Origin: Candidatus Rifleibacteriota bacterium
GTDB lineage: Bacteria > Riflebacteria > Ozemobacteria > Ozemobacterales > Ozemobacteraceae
DNA: 25,751 nucleotides
Assembly: GCA_029565415.1 (NCBI GenBank)
Contig: JAKQOH010000046.1
Location: 1-25,751 of the forward strand
Direction of reading: 5' to 3'
Shown: piece after piece, positions 16,152 to 23,637 of the stretch
Layout: every line of letters starts with the position of its first letter
Position numbering within the stretch: position 1 is the stretch's first letter
Made by a program: the position numbers and the translations under genes
Notes under the pieces: model-generated
What the model saw: only the letters and a program-made list of their open reading frames with translations
Databases searched by the model: none
What the model was told of the DNA's origin: nothing

Positions 16152-17156
16152 TCAAGCCGCCGGGGTTTCAATCACGGGCTGCTCGGCCGCCGTCTCGAGA
16201 TCCGCGAGATGAAGGTTCTCGATCGTGAGCACCACGATCCCGACGGCGAGCACGTAGAAATACGAGAGGAAGTGCGTCGCGAGGCCGTAGGCGACCGCGA
16301 CCTCCCTGGGAAGGCCGAGCATGTCGGTCAGCACGATGATGCAGCAGTATTCGTAGATACCGATCATGCCCGGGCTCGAAGGTATCATCGCTCCGAGCGA
16401 AAGGACGGCGATCAACAGCAGCGTCTCGCTCACCCCCATCGGAAGAGCGAACATTTTTATTGTTATATAATATGTGATGAGCGAAGCCCCCCAGGAAACC
16501 AGACTAAGGCCGACGGACACCGTGAGGGGCCACGGATGACGCACCAGACCGAGGCCGCCGATGAACGAGTCGCGCAGGTCGTAGACCCATCGCTTCCAGG
16601 CGGCGGGAAACGGCCACAGCAGAAGATCCGACACGGCATCGACCCAGCCGCGCCGGAACTGGAGGAGCAGGATGACGATCAGAACGGCGCCGTAGAAGGT
16701 GACGGCGGTATACCCGCCGCTGCGGACGACGGCGCCGACCGGAAACATCGTCACGGCGAAGGCAATGAAGGCCACGACGCAGATGCCGTCGAGCAGCCGT
16801 TCCATCACGACGGAGCCAAACGCCTCGGAGAAGCCGGCATGGCCCCGGCTCTTCAGATACCAGGATCGGACGAACTCGCCGGCGCGGGCGGGGAAAAGAT
16901 TGTTGAACAGGTATCCGAGAAGCAGCCCGGCATACAGCCGCCAGAGCGGCACTTCACGCGGATGAAGAATGTACCGCCACCGGATGGCCCGGAACAGGTG
17001 TTCCATCGTGTAGGAGACGAGAAGCACCGGCAGGAGCCGCCAGTCGACGGCCGAGAGTACCGCCGGCACCCGCTCCCAATCGACCTGGCGCAGCGCGAGC
17101 CAGAGAAATAGCACGCTGAGAAGCAGGCCGATGATTTTTTTTGCCCATTTTTTCAT
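16152..17156 (-). CDS. Flippase-like / LPG-synthase-type integral membrane protein
   Basis: The 334-residue product belongs to the lysylphosphatidylglycerol synthase TM / flippase-like family (UPF0104 type). It has about eight hydrophobic segments, a basic N-terminus MKKWAKKIIG, and the family signatures FRAIRWRYIL and NNLFPARAGEFVR, where ARxGE is the diagnostic motif. SVVMERLLDG follows. Members are thought to move or modify phospholipids or glycolipids across the inner membrane; the C-terminal aminoacyl-transferase domain of MprF is absent here. I chose ATG 17156 because a longer reading adds a charged, Arg-rich segment without a ribosome site. AGGA lies about nine bases upstream of 17156. 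It heads a minus-strand group with the phospholipase-like and acyltransferase genes (111-bp and 173-bp gaps). Confidence 0.87.
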   Translation of the reverse strand: MKKWAKKIIGLLLSVLFLWLALRQVDWERVPAVLSAVDWRLLPVLLVSYTMEHLFRAIRWRYILHPREVPLWRLYAGLLLGYLFNNLFPARAGEFVRSWYLKSRGHAGFSEAFGSVVMERLLDGICVVAFIAFAVTMFPVGAVVRSGGYTAVTFYGAVLIVILLLQFRRGWVDAVSDLLLWPFPAAWKRWVYDLRDSFIGGLGLVRHPWPLTVSVGLSLVSWGASLITYYITIKMFALPMGVSETLLLIAVLSLGAMIPSSPGMIGIYEYCCIIVLTDMLGLPREVAVAYGLATHFLSYFYVLAVGIVVLTIENLHLADLETAAEQPVIETPAA

Positions 17157-17163
17157 GCGAGGC

Positions 17164-17192
17164 ATCCTAGCACGCTCGCCCCGACCCGGCAA
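17164..17192 (-). promoter_or_regulatory. Possible promoter of the flippase-like gene
   Basis: On the minus strand TTGCCG (17192-17187) and TAGGAT (17169-17164) are 17 bp apart. The predicted start point falls at or next to ATG 17156, so either the mRNA is leaderless or this match is chance. The AGGA within the -10 could alternatively be the ribosome site of a longer transcript. Confidence 0.3.
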
Positions 17193-17248
17193 CCGGCGAT
17201 CGCCGCTCGCAAGCGTGTGTACCATGCCGGTTTCGACCGGCCGTTTCC

Positions 17249-17277
17249 TTGTCGAACCCGCGATGAGCCGATATAAT
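17249..17277 (+). promoter_or_regulatory. Sigma70-like promoter of the 17304-22300 operon
   Basis: TTGTCG (17249-17254), a 17-bp spacer and a perfect TATAAT (17272-17277) precede the first gene. The leader would be about 20 nt. This is the only good promoter seen before the five tightly packed plus-strand genes. Confidence 0.65.
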
Positions 17278-17303
17278 CAATCCACCGTGAGCGAGCCAGA
17301 ACC

Positions 17304-18266
17304 ATGTGGATAGCCATCCAGATCCTGACGTGCGTGACGATCATCCTTGCCGCCTGTTTCATCGTCGGCAAGAAGATCGGTCAGCGCCGCTTCCTGAAAA
17401 TGCAGGAGGAGATGCGGGCGCTCGAGAAGGCGTTCAACCAGCTTCTCGAGCAGATGGAGCTCGTCTCGGGCCACAATCTGAAGGTGCTCGACACCAAGAC
17501 GCAGGAGCTGCGCGAGCTGCTCAACGTCGCCGACAAGAAGTGCCTGTATGCGAACGACCTCATGAAAGAGGTCGACGACATGAAACGCGAGCTCCAGAAC
17601 CACAACCGCACCGCCGCGATCTCCCCCCCGGCCTCCCCGCTCGGCGAGCTGAAGATACGGCGCGAGCTGCAAGAGATGATCGACGAGACGAACGCCCAGG
17701 TCAGAATTATAACTTTACGAATACAACAACTCGAACTCGACCGGACCGAAATCGTCGACCAGCTCGACCGTCTGCTCCTGGCGGAGCGCGTCAGGCCCGA
17801 ATCCCAGCAGCCGCACCCCGCTGAGCCGGCAGCTCCGGCCGTTCCGAAGACAGACCCGGCCGCCCTCGTCCCTCCCTTGCAGCCAGCCGCGCCGAGGACG
17901 TTTGCCGCCTCCGACTGGCAGACCGCCCAGCCCGCGCCGACGGCCGCAATGCCTGAACCGGCCCCCTTCCCGGCAGGGGCGTTCCCGGCCTCCGAGTCGC
18001 CGGTTCCCGCACCGGAACTGCGGCAGACCGCGATCAACGATGCCGACATCATCGACCGCATCCGCCTCCGGCATCTGCCCGAAGACACGTTCGAACGGGC
18101 GTCGATGCATCCGGGCATGGATGCCCAGGAGTATGAGGCGTTCAAACAGGTGCTCCAGCTCCGCGACCAGGGCTACTCGATTCCCCAGATCGCGCGCCAG
18201 CTGCGCATGAGCAAGGGCGAAATCGAGCTGCTGATGAAGTTCTACGAGCTGCGCAAGGTCGTCTGA
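17304..18266 (+). CDS. Membrane-anchored coiled-coil protein with C-terminal HTH-like segment
   Basis: I cannot name this 320-residue protein. It has one N-terminal membrane helix (about 2-22), a long charged coiled coil (about 28-165, e.g. EEMRALEKAFNQLLEQM), a Pro/Ala-rich disordered linker (about 170-240), and a C-terminal domain with GYSIPQIARQLRMSKGEIELLMKF. That last segment looks like a resolvase-type helix-turn-helix. This layout recalls DUF2802/DUF6115 proteins and the SwrB-like proteins of Firmicutes, some linked to motility or envelope functions. The C-terminal helix would face the cytoplasm and may bind protein rather than DNA. Start ATG 17304 places the membrane helix at the very N-terminus; the ribosome site is weak. 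Codons around 17704-17730 are AT-rich and rare for the gene. The stop lies 3 nt before the next gene. Confidence 0.7.
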   Translation: MWIAIQILTCVTIILAACFIVGKKIGQRRFLKMQEEMRALEKAFNQLLEQMELVSGHNLKVLDTKTQELRELLNVADKKCLYANDLMKEVDDMKRELQNHNRTAAISPPASPLGELKIRRELQEMIDETNAQVRIITLRIQQLELDRTEIVDQLDRLLLAERVRPESQQPHPAEPAAPAVPKTDPAALVPPLQPAAPRTFAASDWQTAQPAPTAAMPEPAPFPAGAFPASESPVPAPELRQTAINDADIIDRIRLRHLPEDTFERASMHPGMDAQEYEAFKQVLQLRDQGYSIPQIARQLRMSKGEIELLMKFYELRKVV

Positions 18267-18269
18267 GCC

Positions 18270-19373
18270 ATGTTCATCCGCAATCTCTCGCCCACCGTGA
18301 AGACCGGCCTCATTCTGGCCGGGGGCGCACTGCTGCTGGGCCTCGTCTACCACCTGAGCGGCGTCATCGCCCCGTTCCTCGTCTCGCTCGTGCTCGCCTA
18401 CATCCTGAACCCGACGGTCCGGGTGTTCGAGCGGCGCGGCATTCCCCGTGCCTGGGCGGTGCTGATGATCTATATCCTCGGCTTTGTCATCGGCATCCTT
18501 GTCATCGTGCCCGTCACGTTCACGATCGCCGCCGAGGGCAGCGAGCTCGCCCAGAAGCTGTCCCAGCTCGACGTGCGGCAGATCGCGGGCGACTACCACA
18601 CCTCGCTCCGGGAGATGTATGCGAAGTATGCAGATGTTCCGTGGCTCACCGACTGGGTGAACGGCTCGGTCGACGCCGAGAAGATCCGGGAACTGGCCGC
18701 CCGCGCCTTCATCGGGGCGAAGGATACGACGGTGACCCTTTCCCAGAAGCTGTTCAATCTGCTCATGTCGGCCTTCACCGGGGCGATGGATCTCCTCCTG
18801 ATCCCGCTGCTGACGTTCTACATGCTCGTCGACCTCGACCTGATCTGGCAGCGGTTTCTTCTCTTCGTGCCCCCCCTGTACCGCGATTCGACCCTGCGCA
18901 TCACCGGGGACATCGACCGGCTGCTCAGCTCGTTTCTGCGCGGCCAGCTCATCTGCGCCCTCGTCTTCGCCCTGCTGACGACGTTCGGCCTCTGGCTCGC
19001 GGGCCTCCCGTTCGCCTTCCTGCTCGGCCCCATCGCGGGGGTCGGCAACATGATCCCCTACCTCGGCGGCCTCGTCTCGATCGTGCTCGCCACGATCGTC
19101 GCCCTCGCCACGACCGGCGCCTCGACGGCGACCGCCGTCACCCTGGTCAAGGCCGGCATCGCCCTCGCAATCATCCAGACGATCGACGGCTTCCTCGTCC
19201 AGCCCCGGGTGATGGAGGAAAACCTCGGCATCCACCCGCTGACCATCATGCTCGCCCTCGTCATCGGCGGCAGCGTGTTCGGTTTCCTCGGCATGCTGCT
19301 CGCCATCCCGGCCACCTGCGTGGTGATGGTGCTGTCACGCGAACTGTATCATGAACTCTACGACACCCCCTGA
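18270..19373 (+). CDS. AI-2E family transporter (PerM/TqsA type)
   Basis: This 367-residue integral membrane protein is of the AI-2E exporter family. It opens with two hydrophobic helices (GLILAGGALLLGLVYHLSG, then IAPFLVSLVLAYILNP). After a third helix there is an amphipathic, largely extramembrane region of about 70 residues, followed by a hydrophobic C-terminal half with GPIAGVGNMIPYLGG and LVIGGSVFGFLGMLLAIPA, both conserved in the family. LAYILNPTVRVFERRGIPRAWAVL is also typical. Substrates differ among members: autoinducer-2, sodium/proton exchange, or unknown. The specific substrate cannot be told from sequence. The gene starts 3 nt after its upstream neighbour and overlaps the ABC ATPase gene by 23 bp. 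Confidence 0.9.
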   Translation: MFIRNLSPTVKTGLILAGGALLLGLVYHLSGVIAPFLVSLVLAYILNPTVRVFERRGIPRAWAVLMIYILGFVIGILVIVPVTFTIAAEGSELAQKLSQLDVRQIAGDYHTSLREMYAKYADVPWLTDWVNGSVDAEKIRELAARAFIGAKDTTVTLSQKLFNLLMSAFTGAMDLLLIPLLTFYMLVDLDLIWQRFLLFVPPLYRDSTLRITGDIDRLLSSFLRGQLICALVFALLTTFGLWLAGLPFAFLLGPIAGVGNMIPYLGGLVSIVLATIVALATTGASTATAVTLVKAGIALAIIQTIDGFLVQPRVMEENLGIHPLTIMLALVIGGSVFGFLGMLLAIPATCVVMVLSRELYHELYDTP

Positions 19374-20325
19374 CGCGCCCCAGGCGCCCTCCACCACCCC
19401 GGCGATCCGGGTGGCCGATCTGTCGAAGCGGTTCGGACGGGTCCGGGCCGTCGACGGCATGTCGTTCACCGTTCCCACCGGGTCGGTCTGCGGCTTCCTC
19501 GGCCCGAACGGGGCCGGAAAAACGACGACGCTCCGGCTGCTGCTCGGCCTCGCCCGGCCTGACGAGGGCGGAATGGAGCTGCTCGGCCGGCCGATGCCCG
19601 ACAGCCGCACCGAGGCGCTCGAGCGGACGGGCACGCTCGTCGAGAAGCCCTCGTTCATCGAGCATTTCACGGGCTTCGAGAACCTCTGGTGGTTCGGCTC
19701 CCTGACCGCCCCCCTCACCCGGGAACGGGTCAGCGAGGCGCTCGACCTGGTCGGCCTGTCCGACGCGGCCCACAAGCCGTTCGGGATCTACTCGACCGGC
19801 ATGAAACAGCGGCTCGGCGTCGCGGGCGCGATCCTGCACCACCCCGCACTGCTGCTGCTCGACGAGCCGACGAACGGCATGGACCCCCAGGGCCGCGCCC
19901 AGATGCGTGATATATTGCGCGATATACATACCCGGGAGAAAACGACGATCTTCCTCTCCTCGCACCTGCTCGACGAGGTGCAGCGGCTGTGCGACTACGT
20001 CGTGATCGTCGACCACGGCCGCACCGTCCGCCAGGGCTTCGTTTCCGAGCTGCTGAATGACGGCCACGAGACCTGGGAACTGCGCCTGCCCGACGAGGAT
20101 CTGCCGCGCGCGACGGAGGTGCTGAAGGCCATCCCGGCCGTCCTCGGCATCAGCCCCGTCCCCCGCGGCCTCGAGGTTTCCCTGTCCCATGGCGTTTCCC
20201 ATGAGATCAACCAGGCCCTCGTCGGGGCGGGCATCCGGATCTCGGCCCTGATCCCGCGCGAAGCCTCGCTCGAGGCGACGTTCCTCGCCCTCACCGACAC
20301 CGAGCCGGGAGCCGACAAGTCATGA
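19351..20325 (+). CDS. ABC transporter ATP-binding protein (BcrA/CcmA-like)
   Basis: This 324-residue ATPase powers the ABC-2 permease encoded next to it. Walker A is GPNGAGKTT (51-59). The signature reads YSTGMKQRL (147-155), the variant typical of the bacitracin/NatA type exporters. Walker B is LLLLDEPTNGMD (D171, E172), and the switch His is H205 in LSSHLLDEV. The last 85 residues form the usual C-terminal regulatory tail of this family. The N-terminal 18 residues are Pro/Thr-rich and lie partly in the overlap with the AI-2E gene. No good ribosome site is seen, so translation is probably coupled. Its stop overlaps the permease start (ATGA). Export of a small molecule, lipid or peptide is likely, with substrate unknown. 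Confidence 0.95.
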   Translation: MNSTTPPDAPQAPSTTPAIRVADLSKRFGRVRAVDGMSFTVPTGSVCGFLGPNGAGKTTTLRLLLGLARPDEGGMELLGRPMPDSRTEALERTGTLVEKPSFIEHFTGFENLWWFGSLTAPLTRERVSEALDLVGLSDAAHKPFGIYSTGMKQRLGVAGAILHHPALLLLDEPTNGMDPQGRAQMRDILRDIHTREKTTIFLSSHLLDEVQRLCDYVVIVDHGRTVRQGFVSELLNDGHETWELRLPDEDLPRATEVLKAIPAVLGISPVPRGLEVSLSHGVSHEINQALVGAGIRISALIPREASLEATFLALTDTEPGADKS

Positions 20326-21203
20326 TGCGACGCCTGTTCGTGCTGTTCTCGTTCGAGCTGAAGAAGATCCTGGCCCGCAAAAAGGCAGTGCTGTTCCTTC
20401 TCGCCCTCAACGTCGTCCCGATCCTCGCCAGTATCGCCGCGATGCTCGCCTACCTGAAGATGCGCAGCCTCGGCCTCGGCAGTCTCGAATACTCGGCCCT
20501 CGTCGAGATGGTCCAGGCCCTCTTCACGGCCCACATGAAGCTGTTCGCCTGGATCTCGCCCTTCTTCCTCGCCCTCGTCGTCGGCGACAGCATCTCGGGC
20601 GAGGCCGGCCGGGGCCACCTGAAAACCCTGCTGCTGACCCCGGTTTCCCGGGCCCAGGTGGTGTTCGCCAAGGCGGCCGCGATCCTGGTCTTCCTGCTGA
20701 TCGCCGTCGCGCTCGGCGGCCTGTTCCTGCAGATCGACCTGTGGGTGGCCCACAGCATGAGCCAGAGCGGCGCGATCATCATGGATGCGCGCGAGACCGG
20801 CGCCGTCCTCGCCGACTCGACCGTCATGGCCCGCCTGCTCACGATCAGCTTCATGGCCAACCTCGCCATGGTCGGCTACTTCGTGCTCACCGCCCTCTTC
20901 TTCGAAACCCCGATCCTGATGGCATTCGTCAGCCTCATCATCCTGATGACGATGCAGACCTACGTCATGATGGTCCCCTACCTCGCGAAACTCGATGATT
21001 CCTACGCCCGCTGGCTGCCGTGGTGCTTCACGCGCCACCTGTCCGAGCTGACGGAGCTCAAGACGATCTACGGGGTGCTGAAACAGTCGATGACCCTGAC
21101 CAGCGCCGAGATCTGGGGGCCGCTCATGGGCAGCCTCGGCTGGGCCGCCGCCTTTTTCGCCGTCGCCCTCGTGGTGTTCCGGCGCCGTCAGATTCTCTCG
21201 TGA
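20322..21203 (+). CDS. ABC-2 type transporter permease
   Basis: This 293-residue membrane subunit pairs with the preceding ATPase. It begins MMRRLFVLFSFELKKILARKKAV, a typical ABC-2 N-terminus with a cytoplasmic amphipathic stretch before the first membrane helix (about 23-45). It then has SGEAGRGHLKTLLLTPVSRAQVVFAKA, the conserved cytoplasmic coupling segment of this family, and about six hydrophobic segments in all, the last near residues 265-285. Length is normal. It starts within the stop of the ATPase gene and its own TGA overlaps the GTG of mnmA, so the ATPase, permease and MnmA are probably translated from one transcript. Confidence 0.92.
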   Translation: MMRRLFVLFSFELKKILARKKAVLFLLALNVVPILASIAAMLAYLKMRSLGLGSLEYSALVEMVQALFTAHMKLFAWISPFFLALVVGDSISGEAGRGHLKTLLLTPVSRAQVVFAKAAAILVFLLIAVALGGLFLQIDLWVAHSMSQSGAIIMDARETGAVLADSTVMARLLTISFMANLAMVGYFVLTALFFETPILMAFVSLIILMTMQTYVMMVPYLAKLDDSYARWLPWCFTRHLSELTELKTIYGVLKQSMTLTSAEIWGPLMGSLGWAAAFFAVALVVFRRRQILS

Positions 21204-22300
21204 ACCAGACTCCCGAGCGCGTCCTCGTCGCCCTCTCCGGGGGCGTCGATTCGTCCGTGACAGCCGCCCTGCTGAAGGAGGCCGGCCACGAGGTGTTCGC
21301 GGCCACCCTCAAAACCTTCTGCTACGCCGAACGAGGCGGGGGCGCGAAAGCCTGCTGCGGTCTGGAAGGGCTTGCCGCGGCCCGGTCGGCTGCCGCCGCT
21401 CTCGGCATTCCGCACACCGTGTTCGACGTTTCCGCGGCGTTCGAACGCGACGTGATCGATGATTTCACGAACGAGTATGCCGCCGGCCGCACCCCGAACC
21501 CCTGCGTGCGGTGCAACGCGACCGTCAAGATCCCCTGGCTGCTCGAGAAAGCGCGAAGCCTCGGCTGCACCTCGATCGCGACCGGCCACTACGCCCGCGT
21601 GCTGCCGGTTCCCGAAGGAGGCTCAGGGCTGTTTCGAGGCCTCGATACGGCGAAGGACCAGGCGTATTTCCTCTGGGAACTGCCTCCCGCCGTTCTGCCG
21701 CACCTGCTTCTGCCGCTCGGGGGCATGACGAAGCCGCAGGTGCGCGAGCTGGCCCGCCGGTTCGGCCTGTCGAACGCCGAAAAGCCCGAATCCCAGGAGA
21801 TCTGCTTCGTTCCGGAAGGGGACTACGTCGCGTTTCTGCGCGAGCGACTCCCACCGGGCCACGCGGGATTTCTGCCCGGCCCGATCGTGGATACGGCCGG
21901 CGCGCGGGTCGGGACCCACACCGGGTATCTCGGCTACACCATCGGCCAGCGGAAAGGACTCGGCGGCGGCCATGGCCGGCGTCTGTTCGTCGTTGCGATC
22001 CGGCCGGAAAGCCGGACGGTGGTGGTCGGGGAAGCCGCGACGCTCGAGGGACGACGGCTCCGACTCGACCGGATGAACCTTCTCACAGCCGGCCCGCTCG
22101 AACCCGGTCGGCAACTGGCGGTGCAGATCCGTCACCGGGCGCGGGCCGTTCCGGCGCGCATCGTTTCGAGCCCCGGCGCCGGCAGCCTGCTGCTGGAACT
22201 CGACGAGGCCGCCCGATCCATCACGCCCGGCCAGTCCGGTGTACTGTTCGACGGCGACCGCCTCCTCGGCGGCGGCCGCATCACGGAAACCACCAGATAA
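21200..22300 (+). CDS. mnmA: tRNA-specific 2-thiouridylase MnmA
   Basis: MnmA makes the 2-thio group of the wobble uridine (s2U34) in tRNAs for Lys, Glu and Gln in the cytoplasm, using ATP and sulfur relayed from IscS or similar. The PP-loop SGGVDSS (13-19) is intact. The catalytic pair is C102 in TPNPCVRCN and C202 in SQEICFV, positions equivalent to E. coli C102 and C199. ATGHYAR and YTIGQRKGLGGG are also family motifs. The start is GTG 21200, which overlaps the permease stop as GTGA. It gives 366 residues, the normal length, with the PP-loop at the N-terminus; the open frame further upstream lies in the permease gene. It is the last gene of the operon. The link between an ABC exporter and tRNA thiolation is probably only transcriptional. 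Confidence 0.95.
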   Translation: MNQTPERVLVALSGGVDSSVTAALLKEAGHEVFAATLKTFCYAERGGGAKACCGLEGLAAARSAAAALGIPHTVFDVSAAFERDVIDDFTNEYAAGRTPNPCVRCNATVKIPWLLEKARSLGCTSIATGHYARVLPVPEGGSGLFRGLDTAKDQAYFLWELPPAVLPHLLLPLGGMTKPQVRELARRFGLSNAEKPESQEICFVPEGDYVAFLRERLPPGHAGFLPGPIVDTAGARVGTHTGYLGYTIGQRKGLGGGHGRRLFVVAIRPESRTVVVGEAATLEGRRLRLDRMNLLTAGPLEPGRQLAVQIRHRARAVPARIVSSPGAGSLLLELDEAARSITPGQSGVLFDGDRLLGGGRITETTR

Positions 22301-22391
22301 CACTCATTCACTGATGTCGCAGGTGATCGCCTGCGCGTTCTATAGCTGAACGGATATATTCCATCACGGGCAGAGGCACGAAAGACGGTTC

Positions 22392-22632
22392 ACCACAGAG
22401 ACACAGAGGCACAGAGAGGTATTTCACCTCGATGATATGCCGGTGAAAAACGTACCGGAACCTTCATCAATAAGAAAGCGGTCAGGATTTTATCTGTGTT
22501 ATCTGCGTCATCTGCGGATCGGTGAGCACAAAGAACCGCAAAAGGCGGATCAAGAAACGAGCACTGTGTCTTTGTGCCTTTTTGGTGATGTCAGAGAGGA
22601 GGCTTTCCTCTGTGCCTCGGTGGCTCTGTGGT
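22392..22632. repeat. Inverted 25-bp CACAGAG-type repeats flanking about 190 bp
   Basis: The left arm 22392-22416 begins ACCACAGAGACACAGAGG. The right arm 22608-22632 is its reverse complement at 23 of 25 positions. A further relative, ACTGTGTCTTTGTGCC, lies at about 22563. Such CACAGAG-rich intergenic repeats are known in many bacterial genomes, but their function is not established. Confidence 0.7.
22491..22520 (+). repeat. Tandem 9-mer ATCTGYGTN array
   Basis: Three consecutive nonamers ATCTGTGTT, ATCTGCGTC and ATCTGCGGA lie at 22492-22518, inside the larger inverted repeat. The same kind of ATCTGTG triplet commonly accompanies CACAGAG repeats. Confidence 0.6.
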
Positions 22633-22642
22633 GCGTTGGCTC

Positions 22643-22669
22643 GGGCGGATCACGATCCGCCCCTACGGA
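22643..22669 (+). repeat. GGGCGGATC hairpin repeat (REP-like)
   Basis: GGGCGGATC (22643-22651) and GATCCGCCC (22654-22662) form a perfect 9-bp stem around AC, followed by CTACGG. It resembles widespread GGGCGNNN...CGCCCCTACG intergenic repeats. A diverged copy is at 14485-14509. Confidence 0.6.
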
Positions 22670-22678
22670 GCTGGGAAG

Positions 22679-22695
22679 ACACCGCGAAGCGGTGT
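22679..22695 (-). terminator. Hairpin downstream of the HTH gene (weak terminator candidate)
   Basis: ACACCGC (22679-22685) and GCGGTGT (22689-22695) form a 7-bp stem with a GAA loop. A similar stem ACCGC/GCGGT (22706-22719) touches the stop codon of the minus-strand HTH gene. No T-run follows, so a terminator role is uncertain. Confidence 0.3.
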
Positions 22696-22718
22696 TTCCG
22701 GGCGAACCGCGAAGGCGG

Positions 22719-23573
22719 TCAGGCCTTGAGGGCGATCAGGCGCATCGGGATCCGGGCATCGGCCGGCCAGAGATTGATGCGCAGAATCTGCTTGCCGGGC
22801 GTGATGCAGCCGGCGTGACCGCCGAAGAAACACGGTTCGTCGACCGGAGCGATCAGCTCGAGCAGCCGGGCCCCGCCCAGTTCGCGCCACCGCCCCTCGA
22901 GGGTGATCTCGAGGCCGTTTGCGATGATCGTGACGGGGATGGCTTCGGATTTGCCTTTCGCTTTTCCGATCGTCACTGACTCGATCGGGTCGGCCAGGCG
23001 AAGAGCGGCAGGATGCATTTCAACACCGGCAACAGGAAACGTGCCGCACAGGTTCGCCGGAATGGTTCCGGCCTGCCGGATCGGAGAATGACGCCGTACG
23101 AAAGCGCGAAGCGGGGCCCAGGGGGCCGCCGGCGCGCCTTCGGCGGGAATGGTCAGCTTCCGCTTGCGGGCGGCCTTTTCGGCAGCCTCGATGTGACCGG
23201 CATGGTCGACGCGCACGAGGTTGCGGCGGCCGCGACTCCAGGATGTGACGGTGTCGTAGGAGACGCCGCAGAAGATCGCGAATTCCGCCTGGGTCATCCC
23301 CCAGAGGCTCATGAATCCACGGATCCGCTCGACCGGCCAGGGCTTTGGCATCCAGCTTCCCTCGATCACACGCTTCTGCCTGGCGGCAACGCGCAACGTC
23401 GCGGCGGATGCCTGCGGCCTCGATTTTTTCGCCGTTGCAGCCGCCCTGGTCGGAACGGTTTTCCGGGTCTCTCGGGGCAGCGCGCCCGTCTTCTTCGCAG
23501 CGGGGCGGTGGGTGGCCTTCGGTGCCGGCCTGGCAGCGGCCGCGCGTTTCCGATCGGATGTCCTGGTCTTCAC
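22719..23573 (-). CDS. HTH DNA-binding protein with histone-like basic N-terminal tail
   Basis: The 284-residue product is not a family I can name. Residues 1-68 are a disordered Lys/Arg/Ala/Pro-rich tail like those of bacterial histone-H1-like proteins. Residues 81-118 (VERIRGFMSLWGMTQAEF then VSYDTVTSWSRGRR) form a clear helix-turn-helix of the XRE/Cro type. The C-terminal half (about 140-284) is predicted mixed alpha/beta and includes TIIANGLEITLEGRWRELGGARLLELI, unassigned. GTG 23573 is preceded by GAGGAG. The promoter carries two 12-bp direct repeats around the -35 box, which suggests it represses itself. It is transcribed alone. A nucleoid-associated or mobile-element regulator is possible. 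No toxin gene is adjacent. Confidence 0.75.
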   Translation of the reverse strand: MKTRTSDRKRAAAARPAPKATHRPAAKKTGALPRETRKTVPTRAAATAKKSRPQASAATLRVAARQKRVIEGSWMPKPWPVERIRGFMSLWGMTQAEFAIFCGVSYDTVTSWSRGRRNLVRVDHAGHIEAAEKAARKRKLTIPAEGAPAAPWAPLRAFVRRHSPIRQAGTIPANLCGTFPVAGVEMHPAALRLADPIESVTIGKAKGKSEAIPVTIIANGLEITLEGRWRELGGARLLELIAPVDEPCFFGGHAGCITPGKQILRINLWPADARIPMRLIALKA

Positions 23574-23608
23574 GAGTCACTCCTCTTGTTCCGGGGAATC
23601 TTTTCTGC

Positions 23609-23637
23609 ATCCTAGTATAAAAATACTGGACCGTCAA
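23609..23637 (-). promoter_or_regulatory. Promoter of the HTH gene
   Basis: On the minus strand TTGACG (23637-23632) and TAGGAT (23614-23609) are 17 bp apart, with the gene starting at 23573. The upstream flank 23677-23700 is strongly AT-rich. Confidence 0.6.

Larger units (their letters stand above)
22301..22718. other. Gene-free 418-bp stretch holding several intergenic repeats
   Basis: No credible coding frame was found. In order it holds a near-palindrome GCAGGTGATCGCCTGC at 22319-22334, an inverted repeat pair spanning 22392-22632, a 9-mer tandem array at 22492-22518, a perfect hairpin at 22643-22662, and further small hairpins up to the stop of the next gene. It lies between the ends of two convergent genes. 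Confidence 0.7.

Noticed and set aside
14499..17111. 870-codon plus-strand open frame
   Set aside because: It runs antisense across two convincing minus-strand genes and their spacer, has no family motifs, and is a typical GC-rich third-position artefact.
21020..21199. 60-codon N-terminal extension of MnmA
   Set aside because: It lies inside the permease gene in another frame; GTG 21200 gives normal length and GTGA coupling.
22319..22334. Near-palindrome after mnmA as terminator
   Set aside because: The stem leaves a 2-nt loop and no T-run follows.
22491..22520. Possible CRISPR array
   Set aside because: Only three contiguous nonamers with no spacers and no cas genes nearby.
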